DNA of 28,607 nucleotides from Flavobacteriales bacterium UBA1531 (GTDB taxonomy: Bacteria > Bacteroidota > Bacteroidia > Flavobacteriales_D > Sanyastnellaceae): assembly GCA_002323795.1 (NCBI GenBank), contig DCPZ01000061.1, positions 1-28,607 on the forward strand, in the 5' to 3' direction. Shown in pieces: positions 15,388 through 23,564 of the stretch; within the stretch, counting starts at the first letter, position 1; each line of letters starts with the position of its first letter. The notes under the pieces are model-generated. The model ran no database searches and was not told the DNA's origin. It saw nothing but the letters and a program-made list of their open reading frames with translations. The position numbers were made by a program, and so were the translations under genes.

Positions 15388-16368
15388 TCAGATGAGGTAG
15401 AAAAACGTGAATACGAATACCCAAACGAGATCTACAAAGTGCCAGTACAGTCCAATCTTTTCTACCATCTCATAGTGTTTGCGGCGTTCAAATACTCCGC
15501 GGTACGCCATGAAAAAGATGATGATGTTGATCACAACGCCAGAGAACACGTGAAACCCGTGAAACCCGGTTATGAAGAAGAAGAAGTTAGCATAGGACTG
15601 CTGCACAGCATATTCGTTGTCGTGCATGTTCGCTCCAAAAGAGAATGATTCGGATCGTGCATTCCATAGCTTCATCGCTTCATCTCCGCTCACGTGAGAT
15701 TCATTTTCAATGTATTTATTGATGGTGAGTGCATGCAATTCGGCTTCATGCATGTGTTCTCCGTTTTGAACCAACTTGATCCCGTGCTCGCTGTCCTGTA
15801 ACGTGACCAATGGGTCGCCTGCAATCCATGGCTCGGCTAAGTGGCCGAAGTGGTGATCCATGTAAATGGCATCGCCCTTGTTCATGTCGAATACTTGACC
15901 ATCGTCAGCCGTGACCGTTACATTTTCCGCGAGGATGTACGATCCTCCGCTGCCATGGATGAAGTGAGACCATTCCCACGCTTGCGATCCGAGGAAAAAG
16001 AAGCCTCCAATCACTGTGAGTCCCAACCATTTCACGACTCCATTTTTGTCGTTGCGATGACCCGCTTCTACTGCGAGTACCATCGTTACCGATGAAACAA
16101 TCAAAATGAAGGTCATCAAAGCAACGTAAATGAGTGGATATTCGCCTTCTAAACCGGGGAGAGAGCGAAAGACTTGCTCGCCAATGGGCCATGCATCCGT
16201 GCTACTCGCTCGGACAAAACCATAAGCGGTCAATAATCCTCCAAACGTCAGTGCGTCAGAAACGAGGAAGTACCACATCATCATTTTGCCATAGCTCACG
16301 CTAAAGGGAGATTGTCCGCCTCCCCAAAGCTCCTCTTTCGAAATTGATTTTGTTGCTGCTCCGCCCAT
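15388..16368 (-). CDS. Cytochrome c oxidase subunit III, with a large loop insertion
   Basis: Subunit III supports proton uptake and stability of the aa3-type oxidase in the inner membrane. Diagnostic segments are MMMWYFLVSDALTFGGLL (about 29-46), GSQAWEWSHF (about 130), FFFFITGFHGFHVFSGVVI (about 258) and YWHFVDLVWVFVFTFFYLI at the C-terminus. Between the EWSHF and FFFFITGFHG segments there are about 115 residues, where ordinary members have 15-30. This insert is rich in H, D and E (YMDHHFGHLAEPW, EHMHEAELHAL) and probably faces the periplasm. Long versions occur in Bacteroidota, so this is likely a lineage trait rather than an error: the frame is clean throughout. A second subunit III gene lies 112 bases upstream. 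Confidence 0.9.
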   Translation of the reverse strand: MGGAATKSISKEELWGGGQSPFSVSYGKMMMWYFLVSDALTFGGLLTAYGFVRASSTDAWPIGEQVFRSLPGLEGEYPLIYVALMTFILIVSSVTMVLAVEAGHRNDKNGVVKWLGLTVIGGFFFLGSQAWEWSHFIHGSGGSYILAENVTVTADDGQVFDMNKGDAIYMDHHFGHLAEPWIAGDPLVTLQDSEHGIKLVQNGEHMHEAELHALTINKYIENESHVSGDEAMKLWNARSESFSFGANMHDNEYAVQQSYANFFFFITGFHGFHVFSGVVINIIIFFMAYRGVFERRKHYEMVEKIGLYWHFVDLVWVFVFTFFYLI

Positions 16369-16480
16369 GTCTCGAGTTTGACGCGAATTTAAGAAATCCG
16401 AGTCAAAAAAGCACCTTTAAAATTCAATCGAATCCTTTGCGATGAATTGCCGCGGTTGTGAATGCCAAACAGAAGTTTCC

Positions 16481-17287
16481 TCAATGATAGAAGAAAAGAA
16501 AGGCAAACAAGTACAACCATAGGGCGCCCATAAAATGCCAGTAGATGCTCAGCGATTCAAGTCGCACTACATCCCCCTGGTGAATGGTTCCTTGAAAGAC
16601 ACGTATTCCATTGACAACGACGTAAATGAATCCAAATGTCAGGTGCAAGATGTGCACAGCAATGAGCGCCCAAAGGTAGCCTCCCCCCGAGTTTGATGTT
16701 CGAGCAACATCGCGCGTGATGGAGCGAACCATGAGCTCATCGTTTGCCGCATAGAACTCTTCACGCTCAGCGCTGTAGACCAGAGGCAGACCGTTTCGGT
16801 AAACAACGTAATCCTCGCCGTAAACTGCGGGACCTTCCATCATGGACTCAATGCTGTTCCACCGGTAGGTCTCAGCGCCTGACTCGTGTTCGCTAATCGT
16901 CCAGCCCATTCCCATTTCAGCCAGCCGTTTCCAGCCCTCCGCTTGGCTTACGGTGAATCCAATTCCCATGGCAAGTGTCAATGCCAAACCTATAAGCGCA
17001 TTGTTTTTATGATTGGAGCGCATGGATCGCACAGACCACCAAAGTGCCACGGAGGACAACACGAGGAGTGCATTTGATGTCCAAAAAGCAGGTGTAGGTG
17101 AGACGTGGACCCAAAACTGGCCCATGTTCGAGACAATGTAGGCACTGGTGAATCCAGCAAACAGCATGACGATGGCGAACACGATGAAATACATCAGCAT
17201 TTTCTTCGTTCGCTCTCGAATTTTTGGATCTAATCCCTCAAATACCCCGGGTTTTCGGGCAGGTTGTTCAATTTTATTGTCGCTCAT
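16481..17287 (-). CDS. Second cytochrome c oxidase subunit III-family protein
   Basis: A 268-residue paralogue of the subunit III family. It begins with a soluble, charged N-terminus (EGLDPKIRERTKKMLMYF), has helices at about 31-53, 65-84 and 95-115, and ends with YLWALIAVHILHLTFGFIYVVV and the family's final helix YWHFMGALWLYLFAFLFFYH. Between the third and fourth helices lies a soluble insert of about 75 residues (about 122-205), longer than in the roughly 195-residue flavobacterial copies I recall. It is eight bases downstream of the heme O synthase gene. Paired subunit III genes are normal in Bacteroidota cox loci; whether both enter one complex is not known from sequence. Confidence 0.86.
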   Translation of the reverse strand: MSDNKIEQPARKPGVFEGLDPKIRERTKKMLMYFIVFAIVMLFAGFTSAYIVSNMGQFWVHVSPTPAFWTSNALLVLSSVALWWSVRSMRSNHKNNALIGLALTLAMGIGFTVSQAEGWKRLAEMGMGWTISEHESGAETYRWNSIESMMEGPAVYGEDYVVYRNGLPLVYSAEREEFYAANDELMVRSITRDVARTSNSGGGYLWALIAVHILHLTFGFIYVVVNGIRVFQGTIHQGDVVRLESLSIYWHFMGALWLYLFAFLFFYH

Positions 17288-17294
17288 GATTTTA

Positions 17295-18158
17295 TCAAAT
17301 CTTATCCAAAACGAAGGCTATTTGCACAATGGGCAGGTAAGCGAATGAGGCAAACATCAAGGTCTTGGCATGCTTCATGTCCAAGGTTTGATGCAATCGA
17401 TAGGCTGGCACGGCGAAAAGCAACCCACAGATTACGGCCACGACCAACGCAACGTTTCCTACCATCGGATCGCCGGTTGGCAATGCCCATGGCAGCAAAG
17501 ATGCCGGGATGCAGAAGAGCGTGTAGACAAATATTTGCCACGCACTTTGCTTCGTTCTTCCAGCCCGAAAAGGGAGCATGAAATAACCGGCTTTCTGGTA
17601 ATCGTCGTGTGCCAACCAAGCGATGGCCCAAAAGTGAGGAAATTGCCACATGAATTGAACAGCAAAAAGAGTTCCAGGTTCAATTCCAAAATCACCAGTG
17701 GCTGCGACGTACCCGATCATCGGAGGCAGTGCCCCGGGAATGGCTCCGACAAAGACACTCATGGTGGTCTTTGCCTTGAGAGGAGTGTAAATGAACGCGT
17801 ATGAAACCAATGCTGTTACTCCAAGCCAACCGCTCAGTGGATTGAGTGTGAAAAGGCATGTGAGGCCAATTGCTGCTGCAATGGCGCTATAACCCAATGC
17901 CGCTCCGGATTTCATTCGTCCTGTAGGAAGCGGTCGGTCCGCTGTTCGGGTCATCAACCCATCCACGCGTTTCTCGATGATTTGATTCAATCCATTTGAT
18001 GCGCCAGTAAGCATGTAGCCTCCGATGGTTAGCATTAAAAAGCTATGGATGTCCATTGTTTCAACAGCCATAAACCAACCCAAAATAGCAGATACTACGA
18101 CGAAAAAACCGAGTCGCATCTTGAAAAGAGAAGCGATGTCTTTGATTTTTTCGTTCAT
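17295..18158 (-). CDS. ctaB: Protoheme IX farnesyltransferase (heme O synthase)
   Basis: This UbiA-superfamily inner-membrane prenyltransferase adds a farnesyl group to heme B, giving heme O, the precursor of heme A for cytochrome oxidase. The 287-residue protein has about eight helices. The first prenyl-diphosphate site is GASNGLNQIIEKRVD (about 52-66, with N58, E62 and D66 at the conserved spacing), followed by the family signature MTRTADRPLPTGRM (69-82). FIYTPLKAKTTMSVFVGAIPGALPPMIGY and the HFWAIAWLAHDDYQKAGYFMLP loop are also characteristic. It is the first gene of the cox run and has a possible promoter element at 18190-18197. The equivalent symbol cyoE is used for bo3-type loci; ctaB is preferred because the cluster is aa3-like. 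Confidence 0.95.
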   Translation of the reverse strand: MNEKIKDIASLFKMRLGFFVVVSAILGWFMAVETMDIHSFLMLTIGGYMLTGASNGLNQIIEKRVDGLMTRTADRPLPTGRMKSGAALGYSAIAAAIGLTCLFTLNPLSGWLGVTALVSYAFIYTPLKAKTTMSVFVGAIPGALPPMIGYVAATGDFGIEPGTLFAVQFMWQFPHFWAIAWLAHDDYQKAGYFMLPFRAGRTKQSAWQIFVYTLFCIPASLLPWALPTGDPMVGNVALVVAVICGLLFAVPAYRLHQTLDMKHAKTLMFASFAYLPIVQIAFVLDKI

Positions 18159-18189
18159 GGGTGTTTCGTCTGTAATTGACTTCGGGCAG

Positions 18190-18197
18190 CAAAATTA
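18190..18197 (-). promoter_or_regulatory. Possible -7 element for the cox operon
   Basis: On the minus strand the sequence reads TAATTTTG, an exact match to TAnnTTTG, 32 bases before the ctaB start in the 61-base gap after the Wzi-like gene. No TTTG lies at the standard spacing, so only half of the expected promoter is present. It is the only plausible start for the long run below it. Confidence 0.35.
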
Positions 18198-18219
18198 CAC
18201 CCGACAGACGGATATTGAG

Positions 18220-19854
18220 TCACCAATTTCGCTCCTCAAGCACTCGGCGGAGCCGAATTCCAGTCTCAACCCTCAACCATTGTGTGCTTATGAGGCTTCC
18301 GTTCATGTTGTTTTGGGTACTGCGAATGAATAATTCCTGACCTTCCAACTTAGGAATGGAGTAGCTGAAATCAATCCAGGTGTGCAACTGATTTATGATG
18401 TCGGTATCCCCAGCCTGACCATCTCCGGCAAAGAACCATTCGACACCGTAATTCGAGGGCCTTGTGATGTATGTAAGCAAGGGGTCTGAGCCAACGGAAA
18501 CTGCCGGCTCTTTGCCCAAGGCTACCATTTCGTCAAGGGCTTGCCTTCGAACGACCACGCCTAAGTGCAAATGAAAATCACCTCGATTCCAGAATACGTG
18601 GCTTCTCAATTCGGCAAAATTGCTTCCAGCGGGATGAGCGAGTGGCTGCCGATTGTGTGTCCAGGACTGAGCCTGAGCAGCGTGAGAGTAGGTGTAGGGT
18701 CGAATCGCTGCCGCTTCCAGCACCAATTTCCATCGTTTGTTCAGGCTTCCATAATGAATGGAGCCAAGCGCTCCCCATTTGTTTGCCCACCATTGCCCGT
18801 CTGATAGCAACTCGCTGATGATAAGTTCGTCCAAAAGGATTTGACCATAAAGTCGCCAATGCCCTGAAGAGGTCGGCGGTTCCCAAGAGAGAGCCGCTCC
18901 GAGCAGCGCATTGTCAGCCGAACCCAGTGAATATTCCGTGGGACGAAAGGCAATGAAAGGAAGCGCATAAGATGCTTCAAAACGGCGGTTGTATCCAGAG
19001 TCATTTGCCAAATAACTTACAGCACCGAACAATTCGCCGCTCCAACCTCGGCCGAAGTCGACGTCCACGAGATGCGCAGCAAACCAAGATGGCCGTTTGA
19101 TGGCATAATTTCCGGGGCTTCGATTTTGATCTCCAATGAAGTCAGATGGGCTCCCCACGGATCGGTGTGTGGAGCGGCCAATGAGATGGGTGTAACGCAC
19201 CCGACCTGCATCAGCAAACAATCGTGCATATGGAAGTGAGGCAGCTTGTCGATCCAACCAAAGTGATCGCCAGCCTTTGCCCCAGTGATGCTGGCCTTGG
19301 CCGATTTCGAGTTGAACGCTGGGGGAAACCACAAAATTCAAGTGTCCGGTAGCGCGGATGAGTGCAATATCACTCGGATTCGGATTCCATGACCATCCGT
19401 TGCCATCCCATATGCCCCATTGCCAAGCCTGATTCCAGTCAGCCTCACTTACGTTACTCAGCCGCCAATGATCGAGCATACCATTCAATGTGAACCGCTT
19501 GAACCGCCCTGCCATTTCCATCCCTGCTTTCCATCCGATGCTTTCAGCGAAGGATCGAGCCGTTCCAACGCCAAATGCCCTGACGTTGGGGCTGAATTGA
19601 CCTGATGCAAAAGCTCTGATTCCAATTGGGGCATCTCCATACCACAAGTTGCTGTCAGCAGCACTTCGCCAGTCGGTTGACTCTCCCAGTGGCCAGATGG
19701 ACGGGCATGAATCATTGAGTGCTCCAATGTTCCAACGAGCGCTTTGCATTTGCTGACCATCAACAATGCCAAAACTGGCATAAAGAAGAATAATCGAGAG
19801 GAGGAATCTGAATGGATTCCGAAAAAGGGAAAGATAAGAAGGCCGAAAGGGCAT
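18220..19854 (-). CDS. Wzi-like capsule assembly outer-membrane protein
   Basis: A 544-residue protein with a signal peptide (about 1-33), then a sequence full of alternating aromatic strands as in large outer-membrane beta-barrels. Two landmarks resemble the Wzi-type capsule assembly family of Bacteroidota: EIGQGQHHWGKGWRSLWLD with PYARLFADAG near residue 205, and RPYTYSHAAQAQSWTHNRQP followed by LAHPAGSNFAELR near residues 385-415. E. coli Wzi is a barrel and lectin that holds capsule on the cell surface; function of the Bacteroidota members is by analogy. It lies nine bases after the WecA-like gene on the same strand, supporting a role in glycan attachment or export. The C-terminus is polar (RRVLEERNW) and does not look like a sorting signal. 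Confidence 0.75.
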   Translation of the reverse strand: MPFRPSYLSLFRNPFRFLLSIILLYASFGIVDGQQMQSARWNIGALNDSCPSIWPLGESTDWRSAADSNLWYGDAPIGIRAFASGQFSPNVRAFGVGTARSFAESIGWKAGMEMAGRFKRFTLNGMLDHWRLSNVSEADWNQAWQWGIWDGNGWSWNPNPSDIALIRATGHLNFVVSPSVQLEIGQGQHHWGKGWRSLWLDRQAASLPYARLFADAGRVRYTHLIGRSTHRSVGSPSDFIGDQNRSPGNYAIKRPSWFAAHLVDVDFGRGWSGELFGAVSYLANDSGYNRRFEASYALPFIAFRPTEYSLGSADNALLGAALSWEPPTSSGHWRLYGQILLDELIISELLSDGQWWANKWGALGSIHYGSLNKRWKLVLEAAAIRPYTYSHAAQAQSWTHNRQPLAHPAGSNFAELRSHVFWNRGDFHLHLGVVVRRQALDEMVALGKEPAVSVGSDPLLTYITRPSNYGVEWFFAGDGQAGDTDIINQLHTWIDFSYSIPKLEGQELFIRSTQNNMNGSLISTQWLRVETGIRLRRVLEERNW

Positions 19855-19863
19855 AGGGCGAAG

Positions 19864-21033
19864 TTAAGACCCCGCTAAGGCTGACTCCGAGGAAGTCATT
19901 GATTTTTTTGTGCCGAGACCGCGCTGAGATTTCTGACTCAATTGATCTTGCCGCTTTTGATTCATCTTGTGGGCAACATGGGTTTTCCGCAGCAAAGGCA
20001 AAAACCAAAGGAAAGAGAGCAAGAGTAGACCGCAAAACATCCCCTCTTCACCCAAATCCGGAAAGAAAAAAGGCCTTGAGAATGCCAACAGAATGAACGC
20101 AATGCTGTACACGTAGACTGCAATTGCTGTTTTTTGATGGCTCTTGTGCTTCATCATCAACCGATGATGCAAGTGGTTTTGATCGGGATTAAAGGGAGAA
20201 ATACCACGCACGGCTCGCAGAATGAACACGCGCAAAGTATCAACGAGTGGATAAGCCAGAATGGCCATTGCTAGTATTGGACGTGATATTTGTACAAGTG
20301 CATCAGGAACCATCTCCGATGGAGTGTGAATCAACTTTGTGGCTAGCGTATAACCCAAAAGTCCGAGGATCAGCGATCCACAATCGCCTAAGAAAATGCG
20401 AGCTGGAGCAAAGTTGAAGACAAGAAACCCGAGAGTTGCACCTGTCGCTGTAAGTGAGATGATCGCACTTGTATACTGCCCAGTCAAAATGAACCAAATT
20501 GAAAATGTCGCCATTGCGATTGTAGAGTAGCCGCCTGCGAGCCCATCAATGCCATCAATGAGGTTCCAAGCGTTCACCACTACAATGTAGACGAACAAGG
20601 AGAATACGGTCGCCACCTCCTCGGGCATGGCTTCGATTCCGAACAATCCACCAAACCCATTGATTCGAAAACCACCAAACGTAACCAGAATACTTCCTAC
20701 AACGAGGTGGACGAGAAGTTTTTTTGCAGCCGACATTCCGATGAGATCGTCTTTGAGGCCCATCGTGAATACCAGGACAAGACACGGGAGAAGGATGGCA
20801 TAGCTACGAAAGGTTTCTTGCCCGGGCAATTCCCCCATGGCTAACCAAAAGAATGCATTGCTGACAATCGTAAACAAAATCATTACGCCACCAATGGTTG
20901 GGACGCTTCGGTGATGAATTTTTCGCGGGTCTTCAGGCTCATCAACCAAACGCTTCAACTTCGCAATCTTGATGAGGTTGGGCATCCCAAAAAGAGCGAT
21001 GAAAAACGAAGAAATAACGACGAGAGCAAACAT
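19864..21033 (-). CDS. Undecaprenyl-phosphate GlcNAc-1-phosphate transferase (WecA/TagO family)
   Basis: This polytopic membrane enzyme starts surface glycan synthesis by moving a sugar-1-phosphate (often GlcNAc) from UDP-sugar to undecaprenyl phosphate. The 389-residue protein shows all family sites: HHRSVPTIGG at 40-49, DDLIG at 95-99, NLIDGIDGLAGG at 157-168, FLGDCGS at 214-220 and the HLHHR loop at 287-291. The HLHHR motif and the absence of a muramoyl-pentapeptide context favour WecA/TagO over MraY. The last 45 residues are a polar, lysine- and serine-rich tail outside the core. It is followed nine bases later by the Wzi-like barrel. A 114-base gap upstream contains no clear promoter or terminator. 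Confidence 0.9.
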   Translation of the reverse strand: MFALVVISSFFIALFGMPNLIKIAKLKRLVDEPEDPRKIHHRSVPTIGGVMILFTIVSNAFFWLAMGELPGQETFRSYAILLPCLVLVFTMGLKDDLIGMSAAKKLLVHLVVGSILVTFGGFRINGFGGLFGIEAMPEEVATVFSLFVYIVVVNAWNLIDGIDGLAGGYSTIAMATFSIWFILTGQYTSAIISLTATGATLGFLVFNFAPARIFLGDCGSLILGLLGYTLATKLIHTPSEMVPDALVQISRPILAMAILAYPLVDTLRVFILRAVRGISPFNPDQNHLHHRLMMKHKSHQKTAIAVYVYSIAFILLAFSRPFFFPDLGEEGMFCGLLLLSFLWFLPLLRKTHVAHKMNQKRQDQLSQKSQRGLGTKKSMTSSESALAGS

Positions 21034-21147
21034 AATGACTGCAAATTACGAAAAATGAATCGCGTTACCATTGATTATAGCAATAAATTGTGACGCACTC
21101 AATGTTAACAAAACAGCACGTGTCAATGTCGTTTCTCGAGAGTATCC

Positions 21148-22599
21148 TCATTTCCACCGTTCGACCGCGGCATTCAGACCAAAAGAAGCCCATCTGTAAT
21201 CCAATTGAAGATCATGGTGACCGTTCGCCATTCCTGCATTGCAGAAAAATTTCAGTGGCCAGACGGCATGAATGGTGTAACTCGTTTCAAATTGAACCCA
21301 ATTTGCAGCATCATTGTGTTCTCCCGAGACCGCAAAGGACCAAGCTGGTGTCAATTGCGCATTGGCCTGTATCCGAAATGCTTTGTTCCAAATACCGTGC
21401 GTCATCATGCCGGCATGTTCGAGTGATGCCAATCGTGGTCCGCTGATTTCTGTTGAAAGTCCTTCGTAATAAAAACAAGAAGTACACGTTGCTTCAGATT
21501 GTTGATAGGCCTCGATGAGCATTTGCCATCCATCTCCTTCGGCTCGAAACCCAGCGAGATTCGTCAGGCCAAGCATTTGTTGATGGGAGGCGTCGCTGGT
21601 GATTGCTCTTCGCGAATCCGCTCCAACATCGGCTGATTGTTGGAAGAAAGCAACTGCGTTTACGTTTTCTCTGAAGTTAAAATGCAACTGGCTTTCGAAG
21701 GCAATGACGTGGCGTTTGGCGTGATATTCATCTCCGACAGCATAGCCGAGTGACTCCCATCCTGCTTGTGCCAATGATGCGGATTTTTCTCGAATGAATT
21801 GATAGGCCCCTTGAATGAGCCAGTTTCTCTTCATCGCCCAGGCATGATTCAAGGTGATGACGTGAGAGCGATTGAGCAAAGATTCTGCTGTTTCGCCCAG
21901 CGGTCCTCTTTGATCAGACATCCACTGTGAAACGCTGACTTCGGAGCGGTGCTTATTTTGTTCAAAACCGAATCGGGCATATGGGGCAGGGGCAGCTGTT
22001 TTGGATTGCAAAACGCTGGCGCGACCAGCGCCAAAGTGCAAGGCGTCAATTCCGCCGTCGGCACTCCAAATCCCATTGCTCCAACCTGTCCAGCCTCGAG
22101 CCCGCGAGACGTCGTAGTAAGCCTGATCGATGGTATTCCAGCCATTGTTTCTGCCCAATTTGGAACGCCCCCAGCCGGGGATTCTTCGCTGCACCGCCCA
22201 AATTCCGAGCAATGGATCTGCGACGCCTTGCCGTTCAAGCAATTCTCCGCCAATGTGAAATTGGCCGTCCAATTCTGCTTGAAATCGCGCTCCACGGATG
22301 TTGTCCCAAAACGTCAAGTCTTGTTGATCATTGCTGGTGAATTGCGCCATTCCTACCATGACCTGAATGATGGGGTCGACGACAATCTTATTTTGATTTT
22401 CTGAAAAATCTAGCAAGTGCTGCTCACCTAGTCGTTGCCACCACGTGATTGCATTAGATGGCTGTGTGATATGCGTTCTTAGCGCTGGAATATGCCCGGT
22501 GCTGTCCTGAGTCACTTGAAGCAGTGCGGTTGCGGGAAAAAAAAGAATCAGGCCAAATCCTGCAGCACGAATGTAGGATTTGACGCTTTGGCGATTCAT
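21148..22599 (-). CDS. Putative outer-membrane beta-barrel protein of a glycan cluster
   Basis: I do not recognise this 483-residue protein with certainty. It has a signal peptide (about 1-27; AAGFGLILFFPATALLQ) and then repeated amphipathic, tryptophan- and tyrosine-rich strands, ending WASFGLNAAVERWK. One block (IDQAYYDVSRARGWTGWS, DALHFGAGR and APAPYARFGF) is reminiscent of the Wzi-like protein's GQGQHHWGKGWRS...PYARLFAD block, so the two may be distant relatives. Two cysteines in CTSC (near 374-377) could form a surface disulfide. Its first four bases overlap the end of GDP-L-fucose synthase, so it is translated with that gene. A role in fucose-containing surface glycan export or adhesion, or as a gliding-type barrel, is inference. 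Confidence 0.55.
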   Translation of the reverse strand: MNRQSVKSYIRAAGFGLILFFPATALLQVTQDSTGHIPALRTHITQPSNAITWWQRLGEQHLLDFSENQNKIVVDPIIQVMVGMAQFTSNDQQDLTFWDNIRGARFQAELDGQFHIGGELLERQGVADPLLGIWAVQRRIPGWGRSKLGRNNGWNTIDQAYYDVSRARGWTGWSNGIWSADGGIDALHFGAGRASVLQSKTAAPAPYARFGFEQNKHRSEVSVSQWMSDQRGPLGETAESLLNRSHVITLNHAWAMKRNWLIQGAYQFIREKSASLAQAGWESLGYAVGDEYHAKRHVIAFESQLHFNFRENVNAVAFFQQSADVGADSRRAITSDASHQQMLGLTNLAGFRAEGDGWQMLIEAYQQSEATCTSCFYYEGLSTEISGPRLASLEHAGMMTHGIWNKAFRIQANAQLTPAWSFAVSGEHNDAANWVQFETSYTIHAVWPLKFFCNAGMANGHHDLQLDYRWASFGLNAAVERWK

Positions 22600-23540
22600 T
22601 GGAACGTGTCTTTTACTTTAGCGTAGACTTGTTCAATGCCATTTCGAAGTTGGATTTTGGCCTTCCATCCCAAGGCGTTGATCTTACTGACATTCATGAG
22701 TTTGCGAGGTGTGCCGTCGGGCTTGGAAGTGTCCCAATCCAAAGCGCCGTCATAACCCACGATGGCGCAGATCATTTCAGCCAATTCTTTGATACTGAGA
22801 TCGACACCCGTTCCAACATTCACCCATTGGTTTCCGTCGTAATTGTGCATCAAGTGAACACATGCTTCTGCTAAGTCGTCCACGTGCAAAAACTCGCGCT
22901 TGGGGGATCCTGTGCCCCAAAGTGGTACCGAGGGTGTGCCATTTACTTTGGCCGTGTGGATTTTTCGAATCAAGGCTGGTAAAACATGGCTGGTTTCCAA
23001 ATCATAATTGTCCCCAGGGCCATACAAATTGGTTGGCATGGCACTGATGAAATTGGCTCCGTACTGGTCACGGTATGTTTCGCATAGTTTGATGCCCGCA
23101 ATTTTTGCAATGGCATAAGGTTCATTGGTGGGTTCCAGCGGACCAGTGAGCAAGGACTCCTCCGTGAGCGGTTGTGGTGCCATTTTTGGATAAATGCAAC
23201 TCGACCCCAAAAAGAGCAGCTTGTCCACGTTGCTCTGCCAAGCAGCGTGAATGATGTTGGCCTCAATCATGAGGTTTTCGTACAGGAATTGTCCGCGGTA
23301 AATGTTGTTGGCATGGATGCCGCCTACTTTGGCAGCAGCGAGGTAAACATGATTCGGCTGTTCCGATTGAAAAAACGCCTGAACAGCGGCTTGATTGGTC
23401 AAGTCCAGCTCACTCCGTGTGCGGGTGACGATGTTGTTGAATCCCTCGGATTGGAGGTGGCGCACAATCGCAGATCCCACCATTCCTCGGTGACCGGCAA
23501 CGTAAATTTTGCATGCAGCATTGGCCTCTTCCTTCTCCAT
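22596..23540 (-). CDS. fcl: GDP-L-fucose synthase
   Basis: This NADPH-dependent epimerase/reductase converts GDP-4-keto-6-deoxy-D-mannose, the product of Gmd, to GDP-L-fucose. The 314-residue protein has the nucleotide-binding loop VAGHRGMVGSAI at 14-25, the family-specific YLAAAKVGGIHANN, FLGSSCIYPK (about 110-119), Y142-x-x-x-K146 in PYAIAK and the MPTNLYGPGDN segment. Length is normal (about 310-320). The gene is also called wcaG. Here it heads a coupled pair with the beta-barrel gene (four-base overlap) while gmd lies 20 kb away on the same strand. The frame starts at MEKEEANAACKIYVAGHRG; M1 at 23540 is the only good start. Confidence 0.95.
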   Translation of the reverse strand: MEKEEANAACKIYVAGHRGMVGSAIVRHLQSEGFNNIVTRTRSELDLTNQAAVQAFFQSEQPNHVYLAAAKVGGIHANNIYRGQFLYENLMIEANIIHAAWQSNVDKLLFLGSSCIYPKMAPQPLTEESLLTGPLEPTNEPYAIAKIAGIKLCETYRDQYGANFISAMPTNLYGPGDNYDLETSHVLPALIRKIHTAKVNGTPSVPLWGTGSPKREFLHVDDLAEACVHLMHNYDGNQWVNVGTGVDLSIKELAEMICAIVGYDGALDWDTSKPDGTPRKLMNVSKINALGWKAKIQLRNGIEQVYAKVKDTFQ

Positions 23541-23564
23541 GGGTTAAAGATAGAACGGTTTCAT

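Noticed and set aside
21034..21147. 114-base gap before the WecA-like gene as a promoter or terminator region
   Set aside because: The nearest minus-strand box (TAATTTG at 21042-21048) is one base short of the consensus and has no upstream TTG; no stem with a T-run is present.
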